Positions 1 to 6,605 are shown, numbered from the stretch's first letter. The stretch is 10,746 nucleotides of DNA from an uncultured Campylobacter sp. (GCF_938030685.1 NZ_CALHHX010000065.1:1-10746); one strand, 5' to 3'. Numbers and translations: made by a program. The notes: a model not told the origin generated them from the letters alone.

Positions 1-16
1 CGATAAAAGGATAAAA

Positions 17-1066
17 ATGACGTTTTCACAGATTATTTTGACGCTTCAAAACTACTGGCACGAGCAGGGCTGCTTGCTCGTTCAGCCCTACGATATGCCC
101 GCGGGCGCAGGCACCTATCATCAGGCTACCTTTTTGCGCAGCCTAGGAAGCAAACCTTGGCGCGCGGCATACGTAGCACCCTCGCGTCGCCCTACGGACG
201 GGCGCTACGGCGAAAACCCAAACCGCCTCGGCGCGTATTATCAGTTTCAGGTGATCTTAAAGCCGAGCCCGGATAATATCCAAGAGCTCTATCTAAAAAG
301 CCTGGAAAAGCTCGGGCTCGATCTTAAAAGCCACGATATCCGCTTCGTAGAAGACAACTGGGAGAGCCCGACGCTAGGGGCCTGGGGGCTTGGCTGGGAG
401 GTTTGGCTGGACGGCATGGAGGTGACGCAGTTTACATATTTTCAGCAGGTAGGCGGCATCACGTGCGAGCTAATTAGCGGCGAGATCACCTACGGACTTG
501 AGCGCTTGGCGATGTATCTGCAAAACAAAGACGACGTTTACGACATCGTCTGGGACGACAAGGCGGGGCTAGTAACCTACGGCGACGTGCATAAAAGGGG
601 CGAGTTTGAGTTCAGCAAATACAACTTCGAGCTTGCGGACACCGCGATGCTTTTTAATCAGTTTGAAAACTGCTTTTGCGAGTGCAAAAGTATCCTAAAG
701 CACGGCCTGGCGCTTCCTGCGTATGATTACTGCATGCTTGCGGCGCACACGTTCAACGTCCTTGACGCGCGCGGAGCGATCTCAGTCACGCAGAGGCAGG
801 ATTATATTTTAAAGATCCGCGATCTTGCCAAAAACTGCGCGCTTTGCTACGCAGATCCGCAAAAATACGTCGCCGATCTTTGCGGTACGGAGTGCAGCGA
901 TAAAAAAGGTGGCAAAGACGGCAGCGCGGCAAATGAGGGAGAAAAGAGCGAAAAATGCGGCGTTAAAAGGGCTGTCTCGGTGCCCGCTTTCTCCACAGGA
1001 GTAAATTTAAAAAACGCCCACGGCAAGCAAAACGCCGCGGACAAAGCGGATGAAAGCGCAAAGTAG
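17..1066 (+). CDS. glyQ: Glycine--tRNA ligase alpha subunit, with C-terminal extension
   Basis: Alpha subunit of the bacterial (alpha-beta)2 glycyl-tRNA synthetase, a cytosolic enzyme that activates glycine with ATP and charges tRNA-Gly. The alpha subunit carries the class II catalytic core; the beta subunit (glyS) is not in this window. Seen: the family-typical N-terminus (TFSQIILTLQNYW), the ATP-site segment RRPTDGRYGENPNR at about residues 57-70, VEDNWESPTLGAWGLGWEVW at about 112-131, and the class II motif 3 GLER at 160-163. The recognisable core ends near residue 285, close to the usual family length of about 290. The remaining 65 residues are Lys/Gly/Ala/Ser-rich, look disordered and are not part of the family. 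The ATG is preceded by AAAAGGA at 5-11. This is the first gene of a compact run; the next starts 5 nt after its stop. Identity is certain; the extension's role is unknown. Confidence 0.97.
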   Translation: MTFSQIILTLQNYWHEQGCLLVQPYDMPAGAGTYHQATFLRSLGSKPWRAAYVAPSRRPTDGRYGENPNRLGAYYQFQVILKPSPDNIQELYLKSLEKLGLDLKSHDIRFVEDNWESPTLGAWGLGWEVWLDGMEVTQFTYFQQVGGITCELISGEITYGLERLAMYLQNKDDVYDIVWDDKAGLVTYGDVHKRGEFEFSKYNFELADTAMLFNQFENCFCECKSILKHGLALPAYDYCMLAAHTFNVLDARGAISVTQRQDYILKIRDLAKNCALCYADPQKYVADLCGTECSDKKGGKDGSAANEGEKSEKCGVKRAVSVPAFSTGVNLKNAHGKQNAADKADESAK

Positions 1067-1071
1067 GATTT

Positions 1072-1794
1072 ATGAAAACGGGCGAAATTTATGAAATTTT
1101 AAACGCCGCCGCGCCCTTTTGCGACGCTGAGGCGTGGGATAATAGCGAGCTAATACTCGGAAACTTGGATGATGAAATTTCAAAAATCTATCTAAGCCTC
1201 GACGTTACTAGCGAGCTGGTGCGCGAGGCAGAGGCGGGCTCTCTTTTCGTGGTCCACCACCCGCTGATTTTCAGCCCGCTAAAATCGCTTGATCCGCGGC
1301 TATATCCTGCAAATTTGATCTATGAGATGATCCGCAAAAATATCTCTCTCATCGCGATGCATACGAATTTTGACAAGCACGTTTTAAACGGATTCGTAGC
1401 GCGCGAAATTTTAAAATTTGAAATTACGGATGAGCGGGAATTTTTGGTTTTTATGCGCGCAGATTTGAGCTTTGAGCAGCTGTGCGTACAGATAAAGCGC
1501 AAGCTTGGTATAGAGCATCTGCGCGCCGTAAAGACGAAAAATTTTATCCGAAATATCGCGCTTTGCACCGGCAGCGGAAGCGAACTAAATCAAAGCTTGG
1601 GCGTTGATTGCTTCATCACGGGCGATATAAAATATCACGCAGCGCTTCAAAATTTAGAAAACGGCGTGAGTTTGATCGACATAAATCATTTTGAAAGTGA
1701 GCGCTATTTTGGGCGCGCGCTCGCACCTTTCTTGCAAAAAAGCGAAATTGAAGTTATAATAAGCGAGCAAAAAAATCCATTTACGTATTATTAA
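1072..1794 (+). CDS. Nif3-like dinuclear metal centre protein (YbgI/GTP cyclohydrolase I type 2 homolog)
   Basis: Member of the Nif3/YbgI/DUF34 family, widespread proteins with a two-metal site whose cellular role is still debated. Some members are annotated as GTP cyclohydrolase 1 type 2, but that label is not secure. Seen: the metal-ligand motifs in family order: VVHHPL with His62-His63-Pro64, the MHTNFD motif with His97 and Asp101, TGDIKYH at 183-189, and HFESE with His206 and Glu210. At 240 residues it is the short form, without the inserted PII-like domain of longer members. The start lies 5 nt after the glyQ stop, and the AGGA at 1065-1068 overlaps that stop, leaving a short spacing of 3 nt, so translation is probably coupled to glyQ. 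The family is confident; no substrate can be inferred from the sequence. Confidence 0.9.
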   Translation: MKTGEIYEILNAAAPFCDAEAWDNSELILGNLDDEISKIYLSLDVTSELVREAEAGSLFVVHHPLIFSPLKSLDPRLYPANLIYEMIRKNISLIAMHTNFDKHVLNGFVAREILKFEITDEREFLVFMRADLSFEQLCVQIKRKLGIEHLRAVKTKNFIRNIALCTGSGSELNQSLGVDCFITGDIKYHAALQNLENGVSLIDINHFESERYFGRALAPFLQKSEIEVIISEQKNPFTYY

Positions 1795-1798
1795 AGGA
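1793..1798 (+). promoter_or_regulatory. Ribosome binding site overlapping a stop codon
   Basis: AAAGGA begins inside the TAA stop (1792-1794) of the Nif3-like gene and sits 5 nt before the ATG at 1804. It fixes that start and suggests coupled translation of the two genes. Confidence 0.75.
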
Positions 1799-1803
1799 AA
1801 AAG

Positions 1804-2511
1804 ATGAACAAATATTTAAGCCAATTGGTAGAGCTTTGCGAATTCGATAAGCAGCTGGACGGATTTAAGCCTAAAATCGAGGCTGCGCAGGAGAAGCTGG
1901 GCAAAAAAAGCGGCGAAATTTCAGGCGCAAAGGAACAGATCGAAACTCTAAATGCGGAGATCGCCGAGCTAAAATCTCAAATTCTACAAGCAAACGCGCA
2001 ACTTAGCGCCTTTTCGTCCAAGCTAAAAAGCACTGGCAAAAAAAGCGGCGCAGCAAAAACCGAAAAGGAGATCAAGGCCCTTAGCGTCGAAGAGGACATC
2101 GCAAAAGAGCAGCTCGAAGCCACAAACGAGGAGATCGAAAGGCTGGAAAAGATCGTAGCCGCAAAGGAAGCGCTCGTAAAAGAGCAGAGCGAAAAGCAAG
2201 AGGCGTTTGAAGCCGAGTTAAAAAGCTTGCAAGAGCAGGTGAGCGCCGAGATGGGCGAGGTCGAGGTCGCTCGCGGCGCGATCTACGCCAAGCGTGATAA
2301 GCTAATGCAGGCGATGAATCCAAAAACCGTCTCATTCTATGAAAAGATCCGCAAATGGGCGGGCAACACGGCGGTCTCGCCGGTGCGCAAACAGGCCTGC
2401 TACGGCTGCTTTATGCGCATAAGCGACAAGACCTATTCCGCGGTCATCAAAAGCGACGACATCGTAACCTGCCCGTATTGCGGCAGAATTTTATATAAAG
2501 AAGCCGAGTGA
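1804..2511 (+). CDS. Coiled-coil protein with C-terminal C4 zinc ribbon (HP0958/FlgZ-like)
   Basis: Homolog of the zf-RING_7/C4-type zinc-ribbon family, whose best-studied member is H. pylori HP0958, reported to stabilise the flagellar sigma factor RpoN and to bind flagellin mRNA. Seen: a long charged heptad-type helical region at about residues 15-155, rich in Glu/Lys/Ala and consistent with an antiparallel coiled-coil hairpin. A conserved stretch SFYEKIRKWAGNT follows, then a zinc ribbon with Cys199-x2-Cys202 and Cys223-x2-Cys226 inside CPYCGRILY. The 235 residues match the family's usual size. A good ribosome site (AAAGGA) precedes the ATG, and the stop overlaps the GTG of the next gene by 4 nt. 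The family is confident; a flagellar role here is inference from the H. pylori protein, and the operon itself (LPS and tRNA genes) says nothing about motility. Confidence 0.9.
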   Translation: MNKYLSQLVELCEFDKQLDGFKPKIEAAQEKLGKKSGEISGAKEQIETLNAEIAELKSQILQANAQLSAFSSKLKSTGKKSGAAKTEKEIKALSVEEDIAKEQLEATNEEIERLEKIVAAKEALVKEQSEKQEAFEAELKSLQEQVSAEMGEVEVARGAIYAKRDKLMQAMNPKTVSFYEKIRKWAGNTAVSPVRKQACYGCFMRISDKTYSAVIKSDDIVTCPYCGRILYKEAE

Positions 2512-3896
2512 TCTACACCGCCTTGGCGTTTTTGGCGTGGCTTGCAGCTGCGCCTTTTATTTTTATCCTAAGCTTTAAAAAAAAATACCGCACGAGCCTG
2601 AAGGCGCGATTTTTCCTATACAAAAACCCTAAATTTAGTCCCGCAGCGGTGCATTTTCACGCTTGCAGCCTGGGCGAGGTAAATGCTCTCGCGCCGCTAA
2701 TTTCTAAATTTGAGAGCGTCGCGCTTAGCACGACCACGCGGACGGGCTTCGGTGCGGCGCGCGCGCTCACGCCGAACTCTCGCTATCTGCCGTTTGAAAA
2801 TTGGCTTCCGTTTTGGCTTACGGGCAGCCGCGTGCTGGTGATCTTTGAAGCGGAGCTGTGGCTAAATTTGATCCGTTCCGCTAAATCGCGCGGAAGCTAC
2901 GTGATCCTGCTAAATGCGCGCATTAGCGACCGCTCGTACGCGAGCTATCTGCGCTTTAAGTTTTATTATCGAAAAGCGTTTGAAAATATCGATCTGGTGC
3001 TTGCGCAAAGCGAGCTTGATGCGGCGCGGCTGCGGGAGATCGGCGCAAAAAATATAAAGGTCGCGGGCAACGTAAAAAGCGCAAATATCGCCGTTGCGAC
3101 GAAGGATTATTCCGCCGCGTCCGCAAATAGCTTCGTGCTTACGATCTCAAATACTCACGAGGGCGAAGAGGAGCTCATTTTATCGAATTTAAACGATTTT
3201 ATAAAATTTCGCAGTTCGCAAAATATGCCCGAAAAATACCCGCGCGCAGCGAGTGCCCGCGGCGATAGAAGCTTGCCTGGGGCTGAGCTTCGCGACGAGC
3301 AGGGCTCGACCGAGCCGATAAATTTAAACGCAGCTTCTTTGGATGCGGCGAGCTCAAGCGACGCTTCGTCCGCCGTGCCGAATACGACGCCTTTAAATGG
3401 CGCGTCTTTAAATTCTGCTGCACCGAATGCAGCGCCTGCGATCGCCACGCCGCAAAAGCTAAAAATCATCCTGGCGCCGAGGCACCCTGAGCGCTTCGAA
3501 AAGGTATGTGAAATTTGCAAGGCTTGGGCGCGCGAGCACGGGCTTAGCTTTGAGCGGTTCAGCGACGGCGCGGGGCTTGAAAGCGATTTTATCTTGCTTG
3601 ATGCCTTCGGCGAGCTAGCGAACTTTTATAAAATTTCAAACGTCGTGATCTTAGGCGGTAGTTTTTTGCGCAATATCGGCGGACATAGCCCGATCGAGGC
3701 GGCGAGCTTCGGCGTGTCGATCATCAGCGGGCGATTTTTTTATAATCAAAAGGCGCTGTATGCGCTCGTACAAAACATCGCTCTATGCGACGCAAACGAA
3801 ATTTCAAACGCTTTAAAAGAGCCGCTAAAGGGCACGCGGATAGATAAAATTTGCGATCTGCAAGAGATAGAAAATTTAATCAAGGAAAGAATTTAA
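2508..3896 (+). CDS. waaA: 3-deoxy-D-manno-octulosonic acid (Kdo) transferase with low-complexity insertion
   Basis: WaaA/KdtA transfers Kdo from CMP-Kdo to the lipid A precursor at the cytoplasmic face of the inner membrane, the first core step of lipopolysaccharide/lipooligosaccharide assembly. Seen: an N-terminal hydrophobic anchor (residues 1-23), HACSLGEV at 51-58 with the likely catalytic Glu57, STTTRTGFGAA, FEAELWLN, THEGEE at 216-221, the CMP-site region LAPRHPERF at 322-330 and GGSF..NIGGHSPIEAA at 383-399, so both GT-B lobes are complete. Between THEGEE and APRHPERF, residues about 238-316 form an Ala/Ser/Asn-rich segment that the family normally lacks, which explains the 462-residue length against a usual figure near 390-430. 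Start is GTG, overlapping the upstream stop as GTGA. Its own stop overlaps the next ATG by one base. Function confident. Confidence 0.94.
   Translation: MIYTALAFLAWLAAAPFIFILSFKKKYRTSLKARFFLYKNPKFSPAAVHFHACSLGEVNALAPLISKFESVALSTTTRTGFGAARALTPNSRYLPFENWLPFWLTGSRVLVIFEAELWLNLIRSAKSRGSYVILLNARISDRSYASYLRFKFYYRKAFENIDLVLAQSELDAARLREIGAKNIKVAGNVKSANIAVATKDYSAASANSFVLTISNTHEGEEELILSNLNDFIKFRSSQNMPEKYPRAASARGDRSLPGAELRDEQGSTEPINLNAASLDAASSSDASSAVPNTTPLNGASLNSAAPNAAPAIATPQKLKIILAPRHPERFEKVCEICKAWAREHGLSFERFSDGAGLESDFILLDAFGELANFYKISNVVILGGSFLRNIGGHSPIEAASFGVSIISGRFFYNQKALYALVQNIALCDANEISNALKEPLKGTRIDKICDLQEIENLIKERI
3327..3440 (+). repeat. Degenerate 15-nt (5-residue) repeats inside waaA
   Basis: Within the waaA insertion the protein reads as a loose five-residue period with Asn or Asp at 274, 279, 292, 297, 302 and 307 (for example NAASL, DAASS, NTTPL, NGASL, NSAAP, NAAPA). 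At DNA level CTTTAAAT recurs at 3391 and 3406, exactly 15 nt apart, and CCGAATACGACGCCT (3378) recurs as CCGAATGCAGCGCCT (3422). This looks like expansion by strand slippage followed by drift. The reading frame is kept throughout. Confidence 0.7.
3882..3889 (+). promoter_or_regulatory. Ribosome binding site deciding the pseudouridine synthase start
   Basis: AAGGAAAG lies 6 nt before the ATG at 3896. It supports that start over the upstream in-frame TTG at 3851, which would need a 15-residue extension encoded inside waaA. Confidence 0.8.
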
Positions 3897-4645
3897 TGCA
3901 AGAAAAAGCCTATAAGCTGCTGGCGGCGCAGGAAAACATCTCGCACAACGAAGCCAAGGCCCTCATCGACGCGGGGCTTGTAAGCGCGCGCGGCGCAAAG
4001 ATCGCTCTAGCGCGCGAGATGCTCGGCGAAAATACTAAATTTAGCGTGATGAAGCCCGCAAAACCCGCGATCATTTACGAGGATGAGAACGTTTTGGCAG
4101 TCAATAAGCCGCCCTTTATGAGTAGCGAAAATTTGGAAAAAATCTATAAATTCGGGCTTCTAAACCGCCTGGATAAGGAAACTAGCGGCGTCGTGCTGCT
4201 ATATAAGAACGAGGAATTTCGCGAAGCGGCGATTGCGGAGTTTAAAAATTTACGCGTGAGGAAAAGCTACATCGCGATCGTGAAGGGGATCGTGAGCGAA
4301 GAGATGAAATTTGACGAGCCGATTTTGACGATAAAGACCCGAAGCGGCGCGTTTTCTAAAATTTCGCCAAACGGCAAGAGCGCATTTAGCGAGGTTTATC
4401 CGCTGATGGTAAGCGGCAAAAAATCGCTCGTGAAGGTGCGGATCGAGACGGGCAGGACGCATCAGATCCGCGTGCATCTGGCAAATGCGGGATTCGGCGT
4501 AATAGGCGATGAAAAATACGCTAAAAGCCGCTCGAAGCGGATGTTTCTGCACTCGTACGAGACCGAAATTTTAGGGTTAAAATTTAAAGCTCCGCCAGGT
4601 AAAAGCTTCAACGAATTCGGCTTTGAAATTCCCAAGGATCTCTGA
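3896..4645 (+). CDS. RluA/RluD-family RNA pseudouridine synthase
   Basis: Isomerises uridine to pseudouridine in RNA, probably 23S rRNA; the target position cannot be told from sequence. Seen: an S4-like RNA-binding region at about residues 1-50 (YKLLAAQENISHNEAKALID), then the catalytic domain with VNKPPFM and the active-site motif LLNRLDKETSGVVLL, where Asp93 is the expected nucleophile. RKSYIAIVKG, the family's GRTHQIRVHLA motif and the C-terminal GDEKY follow. The motif carries NRLD where E. coli RluD has HRLD, a tolerated substitution. From this ATG the length is 249 residues, shorter than RluD (about 325). Its start overlaps the waaA stop by one base (TAATG), so the two are translationally coupled. 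Homologous to the C. jejuni Cj0708-type enzyme by position (from memory). Confidence 0.92.
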   Translation: MQEKAYKLLAAQENISHNEAKALIDAGLVSARGAKIALAREMLGENTKFSVMKPAKPAIIYEDENVLAVNKPPFMSSENLEKIYKFGLLNRLDKETSGVVLLYKNEEFREAAIAEFKNLRVRKSYIAIVKGIVSEEMKFDEPILTIKTRSGAFSKISPNGKSAFSEVYPLMVSGKKSLVKVRIETGRTHQIRVHLANAGFGVIGDEKYAKSRSKRMFLHSYETEILGLKFKAPPGKSFNEFGFEIPKDL

Positions 4646-4651
4646 TATTCA

Positions 4652-4702
4652 ATGGCTTTTAAGTTAATTTTAGGTAACATCGCAAGTTTAAAAATTTTAT
4701 AA
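4652..4702 (+). other. Possible 16-codon upstream ORF in the ffh leader
   Basis: Most of the 66-nt gap between the pseudouridine synthase and ffh reads as an open frame, ATG followed by 15 codons (MAFKLILGNIASLKIL). Its TAA at 4700-4702 overlaps the ffh ribosome site. An AAGGA at 4634-4638 lies 13 nt upstream, a longer spacing than ideal. An open frame this short can arise by chance, so translation is unproven. I see no convincing promoter in this gap, only AT-rich sequence. Confidence 0.2.
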
Positions 4703-4706
4703 GGGA
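4701..4706 (+). promoter_or_regulatory. Ribosome binding site for the GTG start of ffh
   Basis: AAGGGA is 5 nt ahead of the GTG at 4712 and fixes this non-ATG start. Confidence 0.75.
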
Positions 4707-4711
4707 TCAAA

Positions 4712-6052
4712 GTGTTCGAGATCATAAGCGAGTCGTTTAAAAACGCGGTCAATAAATTAAAAACAATCGATGACGAAAAAGCTTTAAAAAACGCCTTGGA
4801 GACGCTAAAAAAGGCGCTTTTAAAGGCCGACGTGCATCACAAAGTCGTAAAGGATTTTTTGGCGCTTGTCGAGGCCGATCTTCGTATCGGCACGATAGGA
4901 CAGAAGCCGTTTTTGCAGTCCATCAAGACAAATTTGACTAAAATTTTAACGGCGCCTAGAGGCAGCAGTCAGGGATTTGTATTTGCTAGCACGCCTCCTA
5001 CGGTAGCTTTGATGACGGGACTTCAAGGAAGCGGAAAATCTACAAGCACGATAAAACTTGCAAACTATCTGAAACTTCGTAAAAAAAAGGTCTTGGTCGC
5101 TGCGTGCGACTTGCAGCGCCTAGCTGCGGTCGAGCAGCTCCGCCAGCTGTGCGAGGCGAATGAGATCGAGCTGTTTTTTATCGAGGGCGAGAGCGATCCG
5201 ATAAAGGTTGCGGAAAAAGCGCTAAGCAAGGCTAAAAGCGGGCTTTATGACGTACTGCTTGTAGATACGGCGGGACGTCTTGCGATCGATGAGGCGCTGA
5301 TGGCACAGCTTGCGGAGATGAAAAAAGCTCTAAATCCGCATGAAATTTTTTACGTAGCGGACGCTATGAGCGGTCAAGACGGCATTAAAACGGCCGCTAA
5401 ATTTGATGAAATTTTAGGTTTAACGGGCGTGGTCTTAAGCAAATTTGACGCCGATACCAAAGGCGGCGTAGCTCTTGGCATCGCGCAGCAGCTGGGCATC
5501 CCGCTTCGCTTTATCGGAACCGGCGAGAAAGTGGCCGATTTAGAGGGCTTTATACCCGATAGAATTACAGGTCGCATTATGGGCGAGGGCGATTTAGCGA
5601 CGTTAGCCGAGAAGACAAGCGCCGTTTTCGATGAAAGAGAAGCTAAGGCCTTGAACAAAAAGATCAAAAAGGGCGAGTTTAATTTCAACGATTTCGTAAA
5701 TCAGCTCGAAAGCGTGAAAAAGCTCGGCAATATGAAAAATTTGATCGGCATGATCCCCGGGCTTTCCGGTATGGCGAATAAGATAAAAGATATCGATTTG
5801 GAAAACTCAAAAGAGATACTTCATATCAAAGCGATGATTAACTCTATGACGCCGAAAGAGCGCGAAAATCCTGATCTGCTAAATAATTCGCGCAAGCGCA
5901 GACTTGCTGCTGGTGCAGGGCTTTCGCAGGTGGAGGTGAACCGCTTTTTAAAGCAGTTTGCGGGCGCTTCGAAGCTTGCGAAGAAATTTTCGGGCAAGGG
6001 CGGCATGCAGGGGCTTGCCTCAATCGCTCAAAGGCAAAATTTACCGAGATAA
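4712..6052 (+). CDS. ffh: Signal recognition particle protein (SRP54 GTPase)
   Basis: Ffh binds the 4.5S RNA and hydrophobic signal sequences of nascent inner-membrane and secreted proteins and, with the receptor FtsY, delivers ribosomes to the Sec translocon. Seen: an N-terminal four-helix N domain (about 1-95), then the G domain with P-loop GLQGSGKST at 103-111, DLQRLAAVEQL, DTAGR, SKFDADTKGG and GTGEK. The Met-containing M domain carries the RNA-binding RKRRLAAGAG segment and the typical end GMQGLASIAQRQNLPR. The 446 residues match the family. Start is GTG with a good ribosome site. It is separated by 66 nt from the upstream gene and 78 nt from rpsP, the two largest gaps in the cluster, so it may be partly independent. 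The stop codon lies in the loop of a short hairpin. Confidence 0.97.
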   Translation: MFEIISESFKNAVNKLKTIDDEKALKNALETLKKALLKADVHHKVVKDFLALVEADLRIGTIGQKPFLQSIKTNLTKILTAPRGSSQGFVFASTPPTVALMTGLQGSGKSTSTIKLANYLKLRKKKVLVAACDLQRLAAVEQLRQLCEANEIELFFIEGESDPIKVAEKALSKAKSGLYDVLLVDTAGRLAIDEALMAQLAEMKKALNPHEIFYVADAMSGQDGIKTAAKFDEILGLTGVVLSKFDADTKGGVALGIAQQLGIPLRFIGTGEKVADLEGFIPDRITGRIMGEGDLATLAEKTSAVFDEREAKALNKKIKKGEFNFNDFVNQLESVKKLGNMKNLIGMIPGLSGMANKIKDIDLENSKEILHIKAMINSMTPKERENPDLLNNSRKRRLAAGAGLSQVEVNRFLKQFAGASKLAKKFSGKGGMQGLASIAQRQNLPR

Positions 6053-6062
6053 TTTCTCGGTA
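6042..6062 (+). promoter_or_regulatory. Hairpin spanning the ffh stop codon
   Basis: TACCGAGA (6042-6049) is perfectly complementary to TCTCGGTA (6055-6062), with a 5-nt loop TAATT that contains the TAA stop. Two more pairs (one T-G, one A-T) could extend it. No T-run follows, so it is not a standard rho-independent terminator. It could be an RNase processing or mRNA-end-stabilising structure between ffh and the ribosomal operon. Confidence 0.6.
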
Positions 6063-6066
6063 GAGT

Positions 6067-6110
6067 TTGCAGATGTTTAAGTTTTAGCCATCTGCAAGTT
6101 CTAAAACTTA
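6067..6110 (+). promoter_or_regulatory. Interleaved inverted repeats in the rpsP leader (candidate pseudoknot or switch)
   Basis: Two perfect inverted repeats interlock in the order A-B-A'-B'. A is TTGCAGATG (6067-6075) with A' CATCTGCAA (6089-6097); B is TAAGTTTTAG (6078-6087) with B' CTAAAACTTA (6101-6110). Each hairpin alone would have a 13-nt loop that holds one arm of the other. They can therefore form either one of two exclusive hairpins or, with partial stems, an H-type pseudoknot. B' ends 9 nt before the AAGGAG ribosome site of rpsP. Autoregulation by a ribosomal protein is an inference. Confidence 0.6.
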
Positions 6111-6119
6111 CAAAAATTT

Positions 6120-6125
6120 AAGGAG
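6120..6125 (+). promoter_or_regulatory. Strong ribosome binding site of rpsP
   Basis: AAGGAG, a full-strength Shine-Dalgarno sequence, 5 nt before the rpsP ATG. It is the best in the window and directly follows the structured leader. Confidence 0.85.
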
Positions 6126-6130
6126 AAAAA

Positions 6131-6361
6131 ATGGCAACAGTTGTTAGGCTTACAAGAATCGGAAGAAAGAAGCAGCCTTTTTATCGCATCGTGGTAACGG
6201 ATAGTAGGAAAAGACGCGACGGCGGCTTTATCGAGACGATCGGCTTTTATAACCCGTTAAAACAGAGCGATAATATCAAATTTGACGCGGAGCGCTTAGC
6301 ATACTGGAAGAGCGTAGGCGCGAAGTTAAGCGATAGGGTTGCTCAAATCACAAGCAAATAA
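6131..6361 (+). CDS. rpsP: 30S ribosomal protein S16
   Basis: Small basic protein of the 30S subunit body, needed for 16S rRNA folding. Seen: the family N-terminus VVRLTRIGRKKQPFYRIVVTD and the segment RRDGGFIETIGFYNPL. The 76 residues are typical for this group. It is the first gene of the rpsP-khpA-rimM-trmD-rplS unit, an arrangement shared with C. jejuni; E. coli has the same operon without the KH gene. One base separates its stop from the next ATG. Expression may be controlled by the structured leader just upstream. Confidence 0.97.
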   Translation: MATVVRLTRIGRKKQPFYRIVVTDSRKRRDGGFIETIGFYNPLKQSDNIKFDAERLAYWKSVGAKLSDRVAQITSK

Positions 6362-6362
6362 A

Positions 6363-6605
6363 ATGGTAGAAAATTTTATAAAAGAATACGCAAAGTTGAT
6401 CGCCGACTATCCGCAGTCCGTCTCTACGCAAAAGCGGGTCGGTGAAAACTTTACCGAGATCATCGTCTATGCCGACAAGGCCGATACCGGTAAGCTCATC
6501 GGCAAGGACGGCAAAATGATAAACGCTATAAAGACTGTCATCATCGGCTATAAAGCAAAAGATCCGATCAATTATAAAATTACCGTCAAAGCCAAAGATG
6601 CCTGA
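6363..6605 (+). CDS. khpA: KH-domain RNA-binding protein
   Basis: Single KH-domain protein of the KhpA/YlqC family, a small global RNA-binding protein; in Gram-positive bacteria it pairs with KhpB and affects cell division genes. Seen: the GxxG RNA-binding loop GKDG at residues 47-50 within TGKLIGKDGKMINAIKTVI, and a length of 80 residues as expected. I take the ATG one base after the rpsP stop rather than the TTG at 6339 inside rpsP, because homologs begin MVENF. No Shine-Dalgarno is visible before it, so translation likely depends on ribosomes finishing rpsP. Its end overlaps rimM by 8 nt. The gene symbol is by family and position. Confidence 0.88.
   Translation: MVENFIKEYAKLIADYPQSVSTQKRVGENFTEIIVYADKADTGKLIGKDGKMINAIKTVIIGYKAKDPINYKITVKAKDA

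Noticed and set aside
847..1044. Open frames on the minus strand within genes (847-1044, 1320-1568, 2081-2335, 3155-3520, 3199-3423, 4250-4552, 4462-4752, 5374-5688, 5821-6006, 7188-7409, 7748-7951, 8623-8898, 9869-10057, 10015-10212, 10085-10378, 10249-10602)
   Set aside because: Each lies opposite a well-supported family gene, has no recognisable product and is explained by codon bias of the real gene.
3851..3895. Upstream TTG start for the pseudouridine synthase
   Set aside because: A good ribosome site precedes the ATG at 3896, and the 15 added residues would be encoded within waaA.
6042..6062. Rho-independent terminator after ffh
   Set aside because: The stem is good but no T-run follows, so read-through into rpsP is likely.
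6076..6114. Promoter for rpsP: TTTAAGTTTT resembles a Campylobacter -35 region, with TACAAA as -10
   Set aside because: The spacing is too long, and transcription would start at about 6121, inside the ribosome site. The TTTAAGTTTT is better explained as an arm of the inverted repeat.
6339..6362. Upstream TTG start for the KH protein
   Set aside because: It lies inside rpsP without a ribosome site; homologs start at the MVENF position.
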